A stretch of DNA of 64,000 nt from Serpula lacrymans var. lacrymans S7.9 (lineage: Eukaryota; Basidiomycota; Agaricomycetes; Boletales; Serpulaceae): contig NW_006763303.1 in the NCBI RefSeq assembly GCF_000218685.1, positions 248,001 through 312,000 on the forward strand, given 5' to 3'. This document shows, piece after piece, positions 1 to 14,059 of the stretch. The translations under genes and the position numbers were made by a program. Position 1 is the first letter of the stretch. Each line of letters starts with the position of its first letter. The notes beneath the pieces are model-generated. The model saw only the letters and a program-made list of their open reading frames with translations, did no database searches and was not told the origin of the DNA.

Positions 1-668
1 AGCCGAGTAGCTGCAGCTATCACTGGTACACCTTGTTAGTGTATATGATATTTATATTTCTAATCGTGTCTGACAACCTACTAATAACCACAGATCGACC
101 AAGATCTCCTACGACAGGCAGTTATCCGCTGGTACCTAACATTCCTTCTCCAACACCCTCAGACATGGGCCCTAAAGCCGTGAAACAACTTATGACATGG
201 GGAACACTCAATGCAACACCCCGTATCTTGTCGCAATCTGATGACCCTGCAGAAGCTGCACCCCCTCCAAGCACACCTTTTCACCTTCCAGCACCCTCCA
301 GCCGTGAGACAATATCACATCAACTATCTGCACGGGCATCAAGAAGCTTGCGAGCAAAAGCTGGTCTCCTAGGGCTAGCAAGTATCGGTCAAACTCCAAT
401 CAGATCGTCTACCCCTCACCGTTCATCAGGAAAAAGTGGGTCTATGGGCCCTCCTACATGGACTCCCCGTAGAGCTGACGCACCGGGAAATCTCACGCCT
501 GCCGCAAAAAGGCTTTTGGATAGAACGAGTATGAAGACCGCTGCTGTACGAAGGGCGGAGGCTATGAGTCGTACCTCTGGTTGGGAAGGCAATGGAAAAG
601 GAAAGGATGTGGATTTGAACCGTGTTCGATGGACACCTACACCAAATATCTCTTCACGGGGAGGGTAA
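1..668 (+). CDS. ESS2: ESS2/DGCR14-family splicing-associated protein, 3' part
   Basis: C-terminal part of an Es2/DGCR14 family nuclear protein, a spliceosome-associated factor (Bis1 in fission yeast). The window begins inside an exon (1-34, reading ..AAAITGTPY). An intron of about 53 bases follows (donor GTTAGT at 35, acceptor CACAG near 92), then the last exon to a TAA at 668. The family signature of a Pro/Ser-rich stretch followed by GPKAVKQLMTWGTL and TPRIL is present, then the basic tail with SRETISHQLSARASRSLRAK. The tail is rich in Arg/Lys and Ser, as in the family. The 5' end lies outside the window. The family call rests on recalled motifs; the splice join is phase-consistent. Confidence 0.85.
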   Translation, partial: PSSCSYHWYTLLVYMIFIFLIVSDNLLITTDRPRSPTTGSYPLVPNIPSPTPSDMGPKAVKQLMTWGTLNATPRILSQSDDPAEAAPPPSTPFHLPAPSSRETISHQLSARASRSLRAKAGLLGLASIGQTPIRSSTPHRSSGKSGSMGPPTWTPRRADAPGNLTPAAKRLLDRTSMKTAAVRRAEAMSRTSGWEGNGKGKDVDLNRVRWTPTPNISSRGG

Positions 669-905
669 TTCCCTTTATAGTATATACAATTTCAGGATGG
701 TATCTCGTGCTTTTGTTCATTGTTATAGCTATACCGAGCTATAGCAGCTGTAGCCCACTGTATTTTGTATGTGTCTGATTTGATCTCGAACCTATGGTGT
801 GCAATTTTAGGAACTTCATTCCCACGCCTTCTTTAAAAATGGTTCCGCATCCTGATAAGTGTCACGCATTCATTCATTCACTCAAATTGGTTGGCTGAAC
901 CAAAC

Positions 906-3076
906 ATGTTCAAGAAGCCTTTGGGCAATCTGAAAACATCAGGTAAATTTATATTAGAAACATAAATCATCCTCGCTGATTATCTTGCAGCTCCTTTGCG
1001 CAGTTCAGACAGACGGAAACTCAAACAACGAGTGGTCCAGTCCTTTTCCCTATCGGCAGAAGAAGGCGATGTTCTTGTACCAGACGGTTTGCTTTCCGTG
1101 AAGTTCAACACATATTCGGATGATCCTGGAGTAAGAGTCTCAGAGATTGTATTGTCCTCGAGCTTGATCAGTGCTCAATAGGTCGCATATCTCGCACCAG
1201 GCGGAGACCCCTTGTGGTTTACGATCGGCAAGGGTTCAGATGACTTGATTCCAACTGGTACGCACTGTTGCAGACTTAAAGAGGAGCTATATGCATTTGT
1301 ATATAGTTTATACATTATGGAAGAAGCCCGATTTACTTCCGTTCCTCTCGACACCATCTGCAGTCATACCGAAACTTATAGGAGGCGCAGATCTAATGAT
1401 ACCTGGAGGTGAGGCTATCTTCTGATCGCTCCTGTAAAAAAAACTGATTCTGACCGCCAAGAAAGTCATCCAGCATACTCCTTCGATAAAGGAGAGCCAT
1501 CTTGTAAGCGTCACAGAGTATACTCGGGACAAACTCGGTCCGCCACTTGCTGTCGGAAGGATGGCGGCACATAGTGATATCATGGGACGAGAAGACGCGA
1601 AGGGAAAAGCAGTCTATGTTATGCATGCATGGAAAGATCATCTATGGGATATGGGTTCTAAAGGCGAGCCCCCTGATCCGGTTTCTGCTAGTAACTCTAA
1701 GCAGGCGGACGCGCCCCACGAAAGTGTGGCAGATGATAACGGAAGCCAAAGGGATGCCGAGCATAAACTGCTCGTTGAAGGCCAGACTGACACGCCGGCA
1801 AGTCCTTCCGGCGAAGTGACATCAGAAGTCAGAAATCATACTTTATCACGAGAAGGTGAGGAAATTTACTAATTGCCTACATAATGTGATTATTCAGACT
1901 ATGAGCAGAAGTTACCACTATTCTAAGAAAATCAGTTCTTCAAGCTATACAGAAGCTGCTCTCTGAGCTTCCTGCATCTTCTTTCCCATTATCGGCTACC
2001 GTATTTTACTCTACGTACATCCTTCCATCGCGACCTGCGTTCATCTCTGAACATGTTCTGACTACTCCGATCGATATCAAGCATTCAACACATAAATCTC
2101 TCACCACTTTCCTCAAAGTATGCGAGAAGGAAGGGCTTATAAAGCTGAAAGATATGAAATCGGAAGTTCTCGTTATGGGCGTATTTCCAACGCACGATGA
2201 TGTCGAGGCTCACCGACCATACACCAGCCTAAAGGACCTGGAGCTGAAGAGAGAGAAACAGGACGGAAAGGTGGAGGAGGAGCGTAAAAAGGTTAAAGAA
2301 ATGATTATTGTTGAGAAATGGAAACCTCATCAGCAGTCGCTGAAGTTTTTCCAAGGAGTAGGACTCAAGTAGGTACTCTACTCCCATTTCAATGAAGTTT
2401 GGCATCTAATCTATTTCTATAGCATTTCTCTATTATACACTCTTCCCGACATCAAGTCTGCCATCAATAAACATGCTGCAGATGCCAGTCTCATTAAACA
2501 AAATGACCAGCAACTCATACGTCTCGACGAGCTTCTCAATTCCGTTCTATCTTCAAAATCAGACGAACTTCCACAGTTTATGAAGCGAGAAGAGTTGGTT
2601 AAGAGACTCTCAGACAAAATGCAAAGCTGGTACGAAATCACAGCTGACGGGAAAGATCCTGTCCTAAAGTGAGTGCATACATCTACTACCCATACACTTA
2701 GTGATATATATACTGCCCAAAGGAAAGGCCAGCTCAAGTCCATCTTAGTCGTGGTGAAAATGAGACAAGGACGTAAAGCGTCCACTCTGATTACCAACTT
2801 TGAACCCTACTTTCTCGTAGCAGAGAGTCTCGCCGACGAGCTACGACATATATGCGCATCTGCAACTTCGGGTGAGTTGTTTCTGGTCTACTACTAGATT
2901 TCGAGTATAATTCTTTACTCTACATTGTTTTAGTGTCTCCCGCTCTTGGAAAGGGATCGGGAATGGAAGTCTTTGTGCAGGGGAAGCAGATCAAAGCTGT
3001 GACCGAACTGCTTGTATCGCGAGGAATACCGAAGAAATGGATAGAGGCGATGGATTTATCAGACAAGAAGAAGTAA
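906..3076 (+). CDS. TMA64: Translation initiation factor eIF2D (TMA64/ligatin family)
   Basis: Multi-exon gene for eIF2D, which binds the 40S subunit and can deliver or release tRNA during non-canonical initiation and recycling. The start at 906 gives MFKKPLGNLKTSAPLRSSDRRK across an intron (943-990), the conserved N-terminus of the family. A PUA-like segment follows (..APGGDPLWFTIGKGSDDLIPTG near 1190-1260). The middle holds a winged-helix/SWIB-type segment (2080-2220, KHSTHKSLTTFLKVCEKEGL), and the C-terminal SUI1 domain includes RKASTLITNFEPYFL and ends in ..MDLSDKKK at TAA 3076. At least six exons are needed. The 5' end is 237 bases after the ESS2 stop and the 3' end is 215 bases before DIM1, all on the same strand. 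Confidence 0.9.
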
Positions 3077-3291
3077 ACGCATACGCATAAGATAACATGC
3101 ATGTATACTGTATCAATTACTGTCATATCTAACAAGATAATACGATATCATGGATGCCAGTTCTGTTAGAAGAGGTTTACTCAGTTGAACGCAGTGCGGC
3201 AAAGTGCGGCAAGCAAGTCGCTCTCGGGTTTTTCCGACTAGGGACTCTGGTCTGCTCAATCAGTGGCAAATCAGTGGATAAAAAATCGAAT

Positions 3292-4550
<1,259 letters not shown>

Positions 4551-5732
4551 CTCATTGAATGCTATCTCTATCTCTATCTTCTTTGCTTTAATTATATCCG
4601 ATTGTTTTCTCGAGCTTGCCCCCTGCTGTCGAGATAAAGGTTGCCTACCAAAACTATACAACTTTTGTTCTCCGCTTTCGCCATAATGAAGATACCATCA
4701 GAAGGATACCTACTCTGAGCAGCGGGGTGTACACGGAATTGTACCGCTATTTGTTATGGTTTCTTAAATTTCCGAGCATTATGTATTTTTATCTGTGAGT
4801 TGCTCTTTCGCTTTTTCACCCCTCTTTATCACCTCAAGGTGGTCCTAAACGATGTTGCTCTCGCTCATCCTGATTCTTTCATAAGACGCGCATTGAGGAT
4901 ATACCCTTGCACACCAGCAAAGCGATATAATATAAGGATATATTCCGTTGAATTGGAGGGGGCATTGATATGTTTGAATTAGGGTCTCCTTCAAGCTGAG
5001 ATATACCTACTGTTCCATCCGGGCCGTCAAGGCACTTATGCAAGTGTTATGTTGCGTCGTTTAGCAACTGTAACAAAGAGACTTGAGTGCACATGGCAGC
5101 CATGGGTAATCTGATAACGTCCGTGACTTCTTCCTGTAAGGTACGCGCAGGTTGGATGCGTTATAGAGGATGCTTCCTAAAGCATACGGTTTGTCTCTAC
5201 AGACTGTTATCAGTGTGCTGAATTGTACTGAAACTTCTTGTTCAATTTTCTATTATAGTATTAAAATAATAGTGCTGCGAGACGTGATATCAGTTTCAAA
5301 CTTTTCAGGTTGAGCTTTGGCTTGAGCGTATAATTGTCGGAGCGGATGTAAAAGTCAGGCACATAAGCATAAGTACTGGTAAGCAAGACCATTAATAATT
5401 TCTTTCTCCGAGGCGACAACTGAAACCCGCGCCGGCATTTTCTATCTTCAGAAACAGACAAACATGAGGATAAAAGGGATGCAGACAGTTGGAATGGAAT
5501 TTCCTCAGGCTTTCGGCTCTCTTTCTTTTCACATATTTCCCTTGCTTTTGGCTGTCGCCTAGTGCGACTACCATAGAGGACCTCAAACATCCGGCCTGGT
5601 GTCGTTTTCTGTTTATCCAGCCAACATTCAGGTTTCGACTCTTGTCCATTTCTTCAAAACAACCATTCGTCGATCTTCAATATATCTCCTTTGTTCTGAT
5701 TGATATTCTCGGAGACTAAAAGAGAATATAAA
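4551..5732. other. Intergenic region between DIM1 and the secreted-protein gene
   Basis: No credible gene was found on either strand. The short ORFs lack homology I recognise and lack consistent splicing. The last part (about 5500-5732) is pyrimidine-rich and leads into an A-rich start (GAATATAAA just before the ATG), so it probably holds the promoter and leader of the secreted protein. Confidence 0.5.
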
Positions 5733-7212
5733 ATGTTTTACAAGGCTTTCTTGACCGCTTCCTTACCTCTTATCCTATCTGTGCAGGGCGCACCTGCTCC
5801 ATCAGCAGCCTCTTTCCTAGTATGTCTTTTTTTTTGGTTTTTTTTTTTGACTAAAATGAACTCTACATTGATTATTGGCATTCAAGGCCCGCAGGATTAC
5901 CAGCAATGTACCTAGGAGCAGCAGCAGCAGTACGAATAATACAAGTGGTTTACAATCTTCTCTGAGTGAGCTTGATAATATTTCTCCTGGAAAATGTTAT
6001 AGACTAATGTTTTACTAGCCCTGGATCCTTCCGTGATTGCAACAGGGTTTGAAAATAACGGACAAAACCAGCCTGCGGCTGGTCAAGTGGCTTCCCTGAC
6101 ATCATCGAATAATTTTATCAACTTCTGTGCTACGGCCTCCAATGTTCCATTGACGAATGGCCAGCAAATTCAAGGTGGTTCATGTAATCCTGCACCGATG
6201 GGACTTATCCCGTCCGTCGCTAATATGCCGTCTTCAAAGTTTGTGTCGCCTACGAATTTCGGCACTGTCACGGCCAACACAGATTTCACCATTCAGATGG
6301 CCGTCAACAATCTCGACACTGGCTTCTTCACCAACGCAGACGAGGATTACTTTTCAGCACCTCAGCAGCTCAACTCTCAAGGTCTTATCCAAGGCCACAC
6401 GCACTTCGTGATTGAAAACCTCTCCTCGCTTACACAGGTTACGCCCAATGATCCTACTCAGTTTGCATTCTTCAAGGGTGTCAATACCGCGGCGCAGAAT
6501 GGGATAGTCAACGTAACTGTAACTGGTGGCCTTCCCGCTGGTTCATATAAACTATCTTCCATTAACTCAGCGATGAACCATCAGCCAGTGTTAGTAGCTG
6601 TTGCTCAGCATGGATCCCTTGATGATGCAATTTACGTACGTCCATTCATTCATATTATGTACTGCATGGGCTAATAGCACCTTGCATATTTAGTTCAGTG
6701 CAACGGAGAGTGGTGCCACTGGTGGGACGTCAACGTCAGCCAGTTCTTCCATTGCTGTCACCTCTACAGTTGCTTCGACATCAGTAACGACCGCGTCCTC
6801 TTCCGCCCCGTCGGCCACCGCTACGTCCTCGAGCAATGGAGCCAACTTTGGTTCTTGTAGTACGCCACAGATTGAGTTTGGAGCTGGTTTCAACGGCAGG
6901 ACAGAGACCTCTTTTCAAGCTGTTGACCAGAGTAAGCCATTAAATTTGTGTTTGTTTTCGGCCCTCATTAAGTCATCGTATTCAGATTCATACAATCACG
7001 GATCTGCAGATAATATCGATGTCATCTCAGGTTTCATTTGCCAAAGATTGATATCCCCTTGCAATGCGAATGCTGCTGGCCAGGCTCTATGTACGCAGGC
7101 ATCGGCTGCAGCAGATGCTGCCTCAGCTCAGACGGGACAGCAGGCAGATGCCTTCAACGCTGTATTTGGTATCACGACGGACTTTGCAAGTGTTACTCCA
7201 ATAGCTGCCTAA
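5733..7212 (+). CDS. Secreted protein of a conserved basidiomycete family, function unknown
   Basis: Five exons (5733-5819, 5887-5965, 6019-6635, 6694-6931, 6986-7212) join in consistent phase to about 415 residues. A signal peptide is clear: MFYKAFLTASLPLILSVQGAPAPS. The body carries motifs I recall from secreted basidiomycete proteins: DPSVIATGFENNGQ, CNPAPMGLIPSVANMPSSKF, NYFSAPQQLNSQG-type and HQPVLVAVAQHGSLDDAIYF. A Ser/Thr-rich linker (about 6715-6840), probably O-glycosylated, separates it from a second conserved part with NGRTETSFQAVDQ and a tail with several Cys. Family members are often found in wood- and soil-fungus secretomes without a proven role. The gene is isolated, with about 1.2 kb of free DNA upstream. 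Confidence 0.82.
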
Positions 7213-7650
7213 GGTATGGCTACTTCAGTGTGGAGCCAACCCCCTGGCCACATGATGAGCACACATTGTCATCGTCTATTTTTTCTCTCTCTCAGAGGTT
7301 TTGGCGTCCTGGTTGACGATAATTGGACATTGTTGTTTTGAATACATTTTGAGTATTTTTTTTTGGATGTTTTTGGTCATTCGTATGGTGGTTCTTGTAT
7401 TAGGTTTCTCAAATGTCAAGCAATAGAGCAGCTTTTAGCAAGGCAAAATTTCTGCACCGCAACCGAACGGTTACTGTTGTAAATGTGTGTTTTCACACAA
7501 AATGTCCATTCAAAGTTTTCGCATTCACTATTAGTACATCTATCATGTAAAAATGCTGATATATTATCTTCCCATCCACAAATACAGCCGCTAAGGTGCC
7601 AAGTACGGTTACCCGAAAATCAAAAACCACGACTCCATTGTCTAACAAAC
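7213..7650. other. Convergent 3' intergenic region
   Basis: Lies between the stop of the secreted-protein gene (+) and the stop of leucyl-tRNA synthetase (-). It holds T-rich stretches (for example near 7330-7370) that suit 3' ends, and no gene signal. Confidence 0.5.
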
Positions 7651-10600
7651 TCATACGTTCCGATATTCAAATGCTGGGCTTCCAGGCTCTGAAGAATCCA
7701 TTATGGACCGGGTAAAGCCAGGTTCACCTTCGTGTGTCCTTGCCTCCTCAACAGAGAGCACCTCTGCGTCCACCAAACCCAATGACTTCTTCAGGTAAGG
7801 CAAAAATTCGGATAGAATCTCAGTCTCAGAGAAGGGTAGTGTCCGTCGGAAAGCGGTCTGAGCTCCAAATTCAGCCATCCGTTTCTGAAATAGACGACTT
7901 TAACAATTGCGTATGCGATAATAAACGACACGACAAACCTTGAACGCTTGGATAAATGGCATGACACGCTTATCCTTGATCAGACCTTTTTCTATCAGGA
8001 TTTCTCTTACTTTTACGTCGTCCACCTTCTCCGCTTTTTCTACGTATGAATCCTTGACGGTTTGTACGCATATATTTTGCCATTCAGGGAAGGTCGTCGC
8101 TACGTATATTCTGACGCTCCTGGGTTTCTTCGGGTCAAAGGATGCATCCTCGCCACCTTTGCCCTTCTTGCCTTTGTTTATCTTCTTCATTAGGGTAACT
8201 TCAGCATCTCGGATCATCTTGAGGGTTCCGCGCATGTAAACGCCTGTCTCGATTACGGATTTATCAATTGGTCGGGGTGGCTCTGGCCAACGGGCTAATT
8301 GTATTGATTTCGGTTCCTGCAAGATCGTAGACCAGATATGTTCGGCAAAGTGGGGAGCAATGGGTGAAGCTAGCAATGCAGCAATGCGGATCCAGTATTG
8401 TACGAGTTCACCGTGCATGCCGATATCAGCAGTGACTTCACGATACCAATCACGAGCTGTTTGCAATTCGTAGAAGCCGAATTTCAGAGCATCCTTGTAG
8501 CTTGTACTAGAAAGTTATGTTAGATTAAACCCCCATCAAAACAATACAATGGGACTAACGCTTCGTAATGGCCCTTGGTGATGTTAATCAAGTCATTGAT
8601 CTCCTCCTCAAACACGCGGTCATGATACGAATTCCTGGGTCCTTGTCTCAAAGTGGCTTGATCCTTGATCATTTCCTAGTAAAAGTATTGTTAGTTCATC
8701 TCAACAACCTATATACAATTTTTACGTACCTCGCACCAACTCAACAATGTATGTACACGCAGAATGTTAGCATTTGCTGTCTTCTCATCAAAGTTGGCAT
8801 CTTCGACACCATCTCCTGCATCAGCAAGAGACAATCTTGTCGCGTCCGCACCAAACTTCTCGATACTCTCTCGCAAAGTTAAAGAATTGCCGGTACTCTT
8901 TGACATCTTCTTTCCGTTCAGCATCAAGTGTCCATTCGTACGCATACTCAGCGGCCATTTATCCTCAGAGAAGATTGCGGCGTGGTTATATACGGCGAAG
9001 GTCAAGTGATTTGGAACCAGGTCTTTGCCAGACGACCGAATGTCCAAGGGATAGAAGTAGTTGAATTCGTGTCTCAGCTTATCGGCCTTTTCGCGCGGGA
9101 GAGGAGCTGGTTCGGGCCATGGTCCATTGCAGAAGATGTACTCCCACACTTCGTCTGTCATTTGGTGTGGAGTTACTGCCAAAGGGCCAAGCTTGCTACC
9201 GGTAATGTCACCTCCTAGACTATACGTCAGTGAAGGGTGAGTAGAGACTCTAGTCTTGACTAACCGTGCAGTAGATGTGCTACAGTGTAGTAACTCATAT
9301 AGATAGTGGAGTCACTCAAACTTTCAACCAAGAACTGAGGGTCCCAAGGTAATTTCGAACCCAAGCCATAAGTTCTCGCACAAGCCCATTTATTCAGCCA
9401 ACCCAGAGTGGCCTCGAACGCATTGCGAGTCTCGGAGCCGTATGTATCCATTTTGGCGACCAACCTAGGATAGACAAATTAGGAGTAATCAGGATTAGCA
9501 TGGCACGTACGTACCTCTCGGCTTGTGCTCTCCATGAAGGTTCGCCGTAATCAAGATACCATTGGTCCATCAGAGCAACTACACACTCGTCTGCACTACG
9601 AGAGATAACCAGACCCTCGGGCTCCGCATATGCAAGTGCCACACCACTTTCGATCATGCTCGCCCTTACTTTCGGCTTCGCATCTTGCACAGATTCACCT
9701 TTGAATTCGCCCACCAACATGGTTCCACTATAGAACCCTTCCTTATAGGCAATTTCTTTGGCCTCTGCCAGCTGTTTCGTATCCTTTTGGGATTGAATCT
9801 TCAACTGTTTTACCAACGTAGGTGCTGTCAAGTCTCCATACGTAGGAGTAGTGATTACGGGTACTGGGTCAATTGATGCCCATTTGGGGTCAATCTTATA
9901 GAACTCAGGTTTCTTGCGCAGATCGACCAGTGTTTGATAATCATCAGGTGAATCGGATGGGACAGATGTGACCACACCAGTTCCCTATACAATATATAAG
10001 TCAAAAACTTCATATGATAATAAGCAATAAAATATGGTCTGACCTTGGTTGAGAGGACGTTGTCCATTGGGAGCACGTACACTTCTGGGTTAATGGCAAA
10101 AGGCGCTTTGATCTTTGTTCCTACGATTTTAATACCATCAAGCTCCAACAGCTGATCGATATTTCCACGGGGGGTAGAGATGCCCTGGAATGCCATGTTG
10201 CGAGCAGCACGATAAGTGCAAACGTATGCTTCCGTTTGATTGATCGCGAACACCCCATATTTGATAGCCGTACCAACAAAGCAGTTTGTTTGCCCGTACC
10301 TAGCGCCAGGTTAGTGAACAGTCTATCGCAAAAGCTGTGAACCACACAAACATGGTCTCTGGTCGCAGTGTTGCAGCGACTAAGAATACTTTTCGTCCGC
10401 CAACCTTGCCTTCAATTTCGGCCTTGGCAGCCTCACTCCATTCTACAACTTCCATCTTGACCGCAGTGTACTCCTGAGGACCATGACCTTCGCCGTCTTG
10501 TCGATCGTGATCCATACAGGGCTGACCGTCTTTTGGGCTATAAATCGTGTAACGTTCTCCAAATCTGATCTTCCCCAAGTCGTGAAGCTTGTTTATCTGC

Positions 10601-11458
10601 CATCGAACAAAAGCGTCGAAAAAGGGGTTAGCGTCGGTCGTCATGAACGAACGGCGCCAATCTATCCGAGAACCAAAGGAGTTATTGTCTTCCTGTTATC
10701 CCAGGTAAGCAATTTAACATTAAAGCAACGATAACCTATTTACCTTGCAAATGGGTGGGAAGTAGGTCAACCAGTAGTACGGATCAGCAAACTTCTTGAT
10801 TTCAGATCGTGGTACGCCAATAGACTCCATTATTTGGAATTGGTAGGTATGGCCAGTAGATTTAGCAGCGATTTTCCCTTTTGTGGCTTTACCGACAACC
10901 GCTGGCGCTGCAACAGCCTCTGATGGCTTTTCTTCGACCGTTTCTTCACCAAACCGCTCAAAATCAGGACCAAACATCTCCATTTCACGTATCACTTTGT
11001 CGGAAGAGGCCTACGGAATAAGTTGTCATTCTAGGGTCGTCTATGATATAGAAAGCATATACTTGCCTTGATGGGCATCCCTGTTACGTGGAATCCATGA
11101 GGGAAAAGAACACGTTTACCCAACAGCCTTTGGTATCCAGCAGCAAATTCGATCTTCGAGATGGTGAAGGCATGTCCCAAGTGCAACGAGCCGTTCATGT
11201 AAGGGAAGGGGAAAGTTCCAAACCACTTGGGGTACTTTTCTCTGATTTCGGCAACTGACAGTCCAACCAGTTCCTCTTGGGACGGTGCGTTGACCTCGAA
11301 CAAGTTTTCCTGGGTCCATTTCTCCTGATATTTCTTCTCTAAAGCTTTTAGATGGTCACGTTTGCCCGTCTGAGTGTCCAGAAGCCGCATCAGCCGTTCA
11401 TATACTACCAGACCTCGACAATAGGACGTACCTGGGCCAGCTCTATGGTATTCGCCAT
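7651..11458 (-). CDS. Cytosolic leucyl-tRNA synthetase
   Basis: Class Ia aminoacyl-tRNA synthetase that charges tRNA-Leu in the cytosol (CDC60 type in yeast). Read on the minus strand. Exon 1 is 11458-11432 (MANTIELAQ) and joins at 11369 to [18 protein letters not shown], the canonical fungal start. The HIGH-type motif is HLGH within [18 protein letters not shown] (about 11170-11205); the KMSKS loop is intact in [29 protein letters not shown] (about 8850-8920). The CP1 editing-domain part (TLRPETMF near 10350-10390) and the C-terminal anticodon-binding and tail regions are present. The last exon ends at 7651. About eleven or more exons with short introns. Full length is near 1,100 residues, as usual for eukaryotic cytosolic LeuRS. 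Confidence 0.95.
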
Positions 11459-11815
11459 CCTTGTTGACAGTACACGCCTATTACACAGTATATTACAACG
11501 CCGAGAAAGCTGGCGATTAAGCGTATGGTGTCGCCACAAGGCAAGAATGGCTGCGAGATATCTTTGATTAAATCAGTACCAAAGTTTTTCTTCAAATCTG
11601 CTATCGATTCAACTCAATCGAGTCAGAAAATTTGCAGCCACAGGACGAAACACGTACAAAGAAATCAAAAATCGCGGAATGTTGCATTAAACTCATCGTG
11701 GGAATATCATGTCACGGACACGAGTCGTAACGTGTTACGGTTCGTGAACCAACCTTTCCTTTGCCTTTCACGGTTCGGATTCGAGGCTTCCGGCGGTACC
11801 GTAACTGAAAAAACT
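11459..11815. promoter_or_regulatory. Divergent upstream region of LeuRS and the 11816 gene
   Basis: The leucyl-tRNA synthetase start (minus strand) and the start of the unnamed gene at 11816 (plus strand) face away from each other across about 357 bases, so this stretch probably holds both promoters. The plus frame is open through much of it, so the downstream gene could start earlier (an in-frame codon exists near 11525), but nothing there looks conserved. Confidence 0.45.
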
Positions 11816-12722
11816 ATGCCTGGTCCATGCAATCTCAAGAAGAGGAAGAAGCTACAAGTGAAGAAAGGGAGGAAATGCAGCTCAGTACACACCGCTCTAG
11901 ACGACGAGCACGCCAATCTTGCGTCGGCTGTCGATATCTCGACATACGACATCCTAGCATCCTCCGTAATGCCTGAGGAAAATTACGGTCCTCGCGAGGA
12001 GGAGGGCTATGGAGATGGAATTGTTCCACAAATGCCCTACATACACGATCCCGGTAACGGGCCCCGCGTTCGGGACACACGCGCCTTCTTATCATCGTTC
12101 TTCGCCCAGCCGCCAACGCTAGATGACCCTTTATGCGCAGAGTTTGCTCAAGATGAGGTGTTGCAAATGCTATGCACTGTTTTACCTGACGAAACTGCCC
12201 TCGTAAGTTGTGCAGTATGACATATGGTACCGATCCTTGATTTTACATAAATATCACAGATACTCTGGTATAACAAGAGCAGAGCGACAGGACGAATTTG
12301 TCCTGCGTGCCGTAGATTGTACTGCCTTGGGGATGTTTTACCCGATCTTATTGAAGATGGGCTCAAAAGTCCTCCCCAGCGTTCTCCGCTTTTAACCAGT
12401 GAACAGAAGATCAGTGGCCTCTGTCAGTACATTCCTCGCTCGAGACACCATCTACGGATTGCTAATGTAGAACTTAGGCTCTCCTGTCTGTTTTATTCTG
12501 GCTTCATTTGAATATCCTGGGGCCATCAAGACTACTTGGGGTAGGATAGCCGAAGATATGGATGATTATACGTGGCAATTATTGAATGGCCCTGGACAAG
12601 GGAGTGGTGATATGGGTCTCAGTCTATTACTTAAGATGACTAGGCTTGATGATCTGGGTCTCGGTCAGCTATGTCTTCCGGAAGTTGACTTTGATTCAGG
12701 CTGGGAAGAGCTACAAGCCTAG
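11816..12722 (+). CDS. Conserved hypothetical basidiomycete protein with a CxxC
   Basis: Three exons (11816-12202, 12260-12422, 12478-12722) join in phase to 264 residues. The N-terminus is strongly basic (MPGPCNLKKRKKLQVKKGRK), like a nuclear localisation signal, followed by an acidic, low-complexity part. The conserved block reads ILWYNKSRATGRICPACRRLYCLGD, then LTSEQKISGLCSPVCFILASFEYPGAIKTTWGRIAEDMDD and ..WQLLNGPG. The CPAC and later Cys could bind metal. I recall similar proteins, all unnamed, in Agaricomycetes; no function can be given. The start at 11816 is chosen because residues upstream look unconserved. Confidence 0.7.
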
Positions 12723-14059
12723 CTAACCTGGCTGTGCATATATAGACAAACGATATAATTCCCGGACTATTAATTCGCTTTCGAAGGTAAATCGGTTTAT
12801 TTTCATAATACCATTCCCTTGCAACTAACCAGTTTCCAGTTATCTTGCTTTTTTTGTATACCCAGTCGTTTATATATTTACAGGATATCTATGGTCGTAT
12901 TTATCAGGGGCCACAATTTCAACCGTGATACATCATATTCATGGTATTCGTTATGGAGGGTCCCGCATATATCATACAGTGCACTTCGGCTCACCGATCA
13001 ACGGGATCACAACGTGAACCATGCAAACCAGAGGGATGCAAAGCGCACGAGGAAAGACCCACCATTGATGATTTCCACAGTATGTGACGTTGTACACAGA
13101 AAGACAGTAAACATCATTAACAGCTGGTGCTGGTGTACTGAAAATTCAATGGACACCGTTCCCCAGGTTGGATGCGCTGGTGAGTCTTGAATTTGGATGG
13201 GTACTGAAGATAGTTACGAGAATAATTGAAGAACATTTTTCAATGTTGCAAAAGCTTCAAGGGCGGTGGCATGCACTGACGTTCGGTGGTCAAAGGGTTC
13301 AGAGTGTCCAGACCATCATACTGCTTACGTGGATCGTCTACGGAGCTTCACCATAAACACCGCTTTGGAAATGGAGGATATATCTCGACAATAGGTAATT
13401 TTGTTTCCTTACAACAATCAAGGTACGCTTTGCGACGCATTTTTAAAATCTTCTGAATGCTTTTGTTTACCCTACTAACTGATTTGATCGACATAACAAC
13501 ACGTGGGGTCGCGGCCCTTCGAAAACTCAATTTGATGTCGCAACTCTAGATGAAAGTATTTTCTCGATATCAAGATATCGAGGCCTTCAACCACCCGTTG
13601 ATCCTCCTTTCATATCATAGTAGGAGGCAGGGTAGGTTGGAATAACAGTCTTTTCCAGTTCCCATTTCTTCGTTGAAATATAGCAACATGTTCCTTTGAA
13701 CGATCTACCATGGCCCAGTCACATAGCTCATCTTAGTCCCCATATTGGCTTCAAAATGCTGTGTCGCTGTGGTGCTCACGGGTTGTGCAAAAGAAAATAC
13801 AGATACCGCATATAACGATTTTATGATACCATATACTGCCTTCTATTTTCCTGATGTGCTAGGAATCTCCTGGTGAGTTGCATTTTTAGTTTTCCCTGCC
13901 AAACCATGATGCTTAGATAAAGCATTATCCAGAGGTATTTGAGGTCCGGAATGGAAACCGTTGTAGGTATATTGATTGTCATAACTTGAATGTGATTTAT
14001 GCCAAGCTTCCCATTGACACATGAGTATGATGTGTACCCCGTTTTTCTCGTCTTACGAC
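12723..14059. other. Non-coding spacer upstream of the first CVNH gene
   Basis: No gene found. Parts of this spacer match the spacer between the two CVNH genes: about 12835-13020 resembles 14795-15010, and about 13840-14020 resembles 15275-15440. It is therefore one arm of the tandem segmental duplication. Confidence 0.6.
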